Origin: Treponema sp.
GTDB taxonomy: Bacteria > Spirochaetota > Spirochaetia > Treponematales > Breznakiellaceae
Assembly: GCA_031284195.1 (NCBI GenBank)
Contig: JAITAI010000269.1
Location: forward strand, 1 to 7,283
Length of the DNA stretch: 7,283 nt
Reading direction: 5' to 3'
The translations under genes were made by a program, and so were the position numbers. Positions 5,121 through 7,283 of the stretch are shown piece after piece (position 1 is the stretch's first letter; every line of letters begins with the position of its first letter). A model generated the notes under the pieces. The model saw only the letters and a list, made by a program, of their open reading frames with translations. It ran no database searches and was not told where the DNA came from.

Positions 5121-7166
5121 ATGAAAGCGTATCATCGGTTTGCGGTGTGGGCCGGGATGCTGTTTACCAGCATGGGGTTTAGTTTCGGGCAGAACCTGTC
5201 TTTGGATGAGGCCATTACCGGGGCCTTGGCGGGGATCCAACAGAAGGTCCCCCTTGGGGCAGTGCTGGCAGCGGCCCAGTTTCAGGCAGGTTCCCCGAAA
5301 CTCTCGGACTATGTGCTGGGGGAACTGTCCAGCGGCCTGGTCAACCAGGGGCGGGTGAAGGTGGTGGAACGGCAACAGATCAACGTGGATCTGGTGACCA
5401 AGTCCCTGGCCTTTGATATGACCGGAGCAGTGAGCGACGAATCAGCCCAGTTTATTGGCCATTTTCTGGGGGCCCAATACCTGGTAACTGGTTCGATGAT
5501 GGATGTGGGGAACGGGTACCGGTTCCGGGTGGAGACGGTGCAGGTGGAGACTGCGGAGAAGGTGCAGTCCTACACTGCCACCATAGACAAGGGAGACCGG
5601 CAGGTCTACGCCCTCACGGACAAGGGGTATGAGACGGTGAGTTTCTCTGGGGACCTGAGAGAACCTAGAACCAGCACAAGAACCACCAGCGATACGGGGA
5701 TCTGGGTGGGGATCGTGAGTTTTGGGCCCACTGCCGAGGACTTGACCGGCGGGAAGCCGGTGTTTCTGGATTCCTCAGGGCTTGAAAGCCTGCTGGGAAT
5801 CCTGAACAGCAAGTACCAGAAGTCCCAGCGGCAGGGGACGGCCCTGTACTACGGGGTTCACCGGGTTTTGGCGGCCCTGTCGGATAATGCAGGGCAGTTC
5901 CCGGATAACCTGGATTCGGTGAATATCGTGACCTTTACGGACGGCTTGGACAATGGGTCCACGAACCTGATGCTGGCGCCCTTGGAAGGGCAGGATTTTA
6001 CCGCAGGGGATGCAGAGGCGTACCAGGGGTACCTGGCAGTGCAGATCAAGAACCGGCCGGTGCGGGGACGGCCTATCAGGGCCTTTTCCGCAGGGGTTCG
6101 GGGGAAGGATGTAAAGGACGGGAAGAAGTTTACCAGGACCCTGCAAGCTATGGCATCCAGCCCGGACCATTTCTATGAGCTGACCAACTTCTCCCAGTTG
6201 AACGAGCGGTTCGGGAAGATTGCGAATGAGCTGGTCATGACGAAGACGAATACCACCTTCCGTTTGGTAACCCCTGGGTATGCCCCGGGGACGAAGATTC
6301 GGATGACCTTTGACAGTGGAGCAGGGGCTGCGGGGTCAAAGCAGTATCTGGAGGGGACCGTGGGCATAGACCAGAACCGGGCCTATGTGCTGAAGGGGAT
6401 CCGGTATGAGGGGGTGCGTTCTAGTGCAGGGTCCCAGGTGAGGGCCGTGATGGATGATACGGAAGTGATCTATGTGTTTGAGGACTTCACCGGTTATGAG
6501 CGGGACCAGGGGGTGAAACAGTGGTCTATGGGGGCAATGGATGAGAGTTGGCAGATAAACAGCGAGTACGGTTTAGGGGAATCCGTGAAGACCGCCACAG
6601 AGTACAAGTCTGCGGTGGTATATTTGGCCCTGGACTGTAGCGTCTCTTTGAGCGACGGGGATATACAGGCCATCCGGGAGGCTGCGAAGGGGTTCATTCA
6701 GACCCTCTATAACAAGAGCCGGGAGGAAACCCGGGGAAGGGGAGGGGTTACGGAGAACAGTCCGGGTATACGCATCCAGGAAGAGCCCCGTCTTTCAAGC
6801 AGGCGGGCAGGGCTGGTGTTTGACGACGGCGGGAGGCTTTCGGCGAGCGAGAAAAAGACCCTCCTGGAGGGCCTGCAACGGGGGCTTCAGGCAAAGGGGA
6901 ACCCCCTGACCCTGGCTTCTGCGGTGCCGGATGCAGAGCGGACCCAAAGCGGGGCGAGCTTTACCGTGCGGATCGAGTGGGAAGAACAGGGGGATCTGAT
7001 TGTGGGAAGCGGAAGGGTAACCTTGAACCGCGGAGGAGAAACCCGGTGCATTTCCAAGGATTACTACGTCTCTGAGATGGGGGTCAAACGGTTTGTGCAG
7101 CGGATAGGGGAACATATCCGCAGAGACCAGGAGTTTTTCAGCCTGGTAAGCGGGGAAGCGGAATAA
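5121..7166 (+). CDS. Exported protein with CsgG/LpoB-like domain and von Willebrand A-like segments
   Basis: This 681-residue protein begins with a signal peptide: basic start, hydrophobic run VWAGMLFTSMGF, and likely cleavage near SFG/Q (23/24). There is no lipobox Cys. Residues about 58-155 resemble CsgG/FlgO/LpoB-type periplasmic domains (LSDYVLGELSSGLV, VKVVERQQI, FIGHFLGAQYLVTGS). Residues about 193-372 look like the later part of a vWA domain: WVGIVSFG as a core strand, GTALYYGV with Thr240, and IVTFTDGLDNGS with Asp274. The first metal-site motif is absent there. A DxSxS motif, DCSVS (505-509), followed by an amphipathic helix, appears much later. The C-terminal 120 residues are a separate, unrecognised domain. 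The start is supported by AAAGGAG eight bases upstream. The gene shares an operon with the exported protein 10 bp downstream. An envelope role is likely; the molecular function is unknown. Confidence 0.85.
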   Translation: MKAYHRFAVWAGMLFTSMGFSFGQNLSLDEAITGALAGIQQKVPLGAVLAAAQFQAGSPKLSDYVLGELSSGLVNQGRVKVVERQQINVDLVTKSLAFDMTGAVSDESAQFIGHFLGAQYLVTGSMMDVGNGYRFRVETVQVETAEKVQSYTATIDKGDRQVYALTDKGYETVSFSGDLREPRTSTRTTSDTGIWVGIVSFGPTAEDLTGGKPVFLDSSGLESLLGILNSKYQKSQRQGTALYYGVHRVLAALSDNAGQFPDNLDSVNIVTFTDGLDNGSTNLMLAPLEGQDFTAGDAEAYQGYLAVQIKNRPVRGRPIRAFSAGVRGKDVKDGKKFTRTLQAMASSPDHFYELTNFSQLNERFGKIANELVMTKTNTTFRLVTPGYAPGTKIRMTFDSGAGAAGSKQYLEGTVGIDQNRAYVLKGIRYEGVRSSAGSQVRAVMDDTEVIYVFEDFTGYERDQGVKQWSMGAMDESWQINSEYGLGESVKTATEYKSAVVYLALDCSVSLSDGDIQAIREAAKGFIQTLYNKSREETRGRGGVTENSPGIRIQEEPRLSSRRAGLVFDDGGRLSASEKKTLLEGLQRGLQAKGNPLTLASAVPDAERTQSGASFTVRIEWEEQGDLIVGSGRVTLNRGGETRCISKDYYVSEMGVKRFVQRIGEHIRRDQEFFSLVSGEAE

Positions 7167-7176
7167 GGAGGAACAG

Positions 7177-7283
7177 ATGAAAGGGAAAGCCCTTGTGTGT
7201 CTTGTCCTGGTGTGGGGGTATGCTGCGGCGTGGGGGCAGCAGAAGGAAAGCCTGGCGCTTTTGCCCTTTACCGGGGGGCAGGG
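7177..7283 (+). CDS. Exported protein, N-terminal fragment, cut by window end
   Basis: An ATG at 7177 follows an excellent ribosome site, AGGAGG (7166-7171), with a 5-base spacer, and starts 10 bp after the preceding stop. The 35 visible residues show a signal peptide (MKGK, then ALVCLVLVWGYAAA, probable cleavage near AWG/Q) followed by ESLALLPFTGGQG. That hydrophobic strand plus 'PF-G' opening is typical of CsgG/TolB-like periplasmic domains in spirochaetes, so it may be of the same domain class as its neighbour. The only Cys in the signal region (residue 8) lies too early for a lipobox. The rest lies outside the window, so the family call is tentative while the gene itself is very likely real. 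Confidence 0.8.
   Translation, partial: MKGKALVCLVLVWGYAAAWGQQKESLALLPFTGGQ

Noticed and set aside
4484..5124. Open frames of 78-130 codons running through the repeat block
   Set aside because: The translated repeats shift frame from copy to copy because the periods (88, 133, 134) are not multiples of three. The products are Gly/Pro/Arg-rich with no known motif. In R1 the shared MKAEAFGGAAYVP peptide shows only a slight excess of third-position changes, too few to argue for coding.

Overview
The window looks like a chromosomal stretch of a spirochaete, most likely a Treponema of the termite-gut type. This is an inference from protein style: a methionyl-tRNA synthetase with a fused C-terminal tRNA-binding domain, a FemAB-type peptidoglycan bridge enzyme, and tandem exported CsgG/FlgO-like proteins in a mid-to-high GC background. 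No marker gene fixes the species.

Layout. (1) At the left edge there may be the last codons of an unknown gene (2-85). Its stop overlaps the start of an IclR-family repressor/activator (85-909, +). A good sigma70-like promoter sits so close to the IclR start codon that the transcript could be leaderless. (2) After a 133-bp convergent gap with a possible terminator hairpin comes a leftward operon, metG (4434-2185) followed by a FemAB-family aminoacyltransferase (2182-1043). The two genes are 2 bp apart and the second has a GTG start with its ribosome site inside the end of metG. The metG promoter also points to a nearly leaderless message. (3) Positions 4444-5120 hold no credible gene. This gap contains two different tandem-repeat families: two copies of an 88-bp unit, then about 2.4 copies of a 133/134-bp unit rich in inverted repeats. 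The repeats fill almost exactly the space between the -35 boxes of the two divergent promoters. (4) Rightward from 5121 is a 681-residue exported protein with a CsgG/LpoB-like domain and von Willebrand A (vWA)-like segments. A second exported protein follows in the same operon at 7177 and is cut by the window end.

How the parts relate. metG and the FemAB gene join tRNA charging to a probable tRNA-dependent cell-wall amino-acid addition, although the amino acid is not expected to be methionine. The rightward operon appears to encode an envelope module. The most unusual points are the vWA motifs in permuted order in the 681-residue protein, the structured repeats between the divergent promoters, and two promoter/start pairs suggesting leaderless translation.
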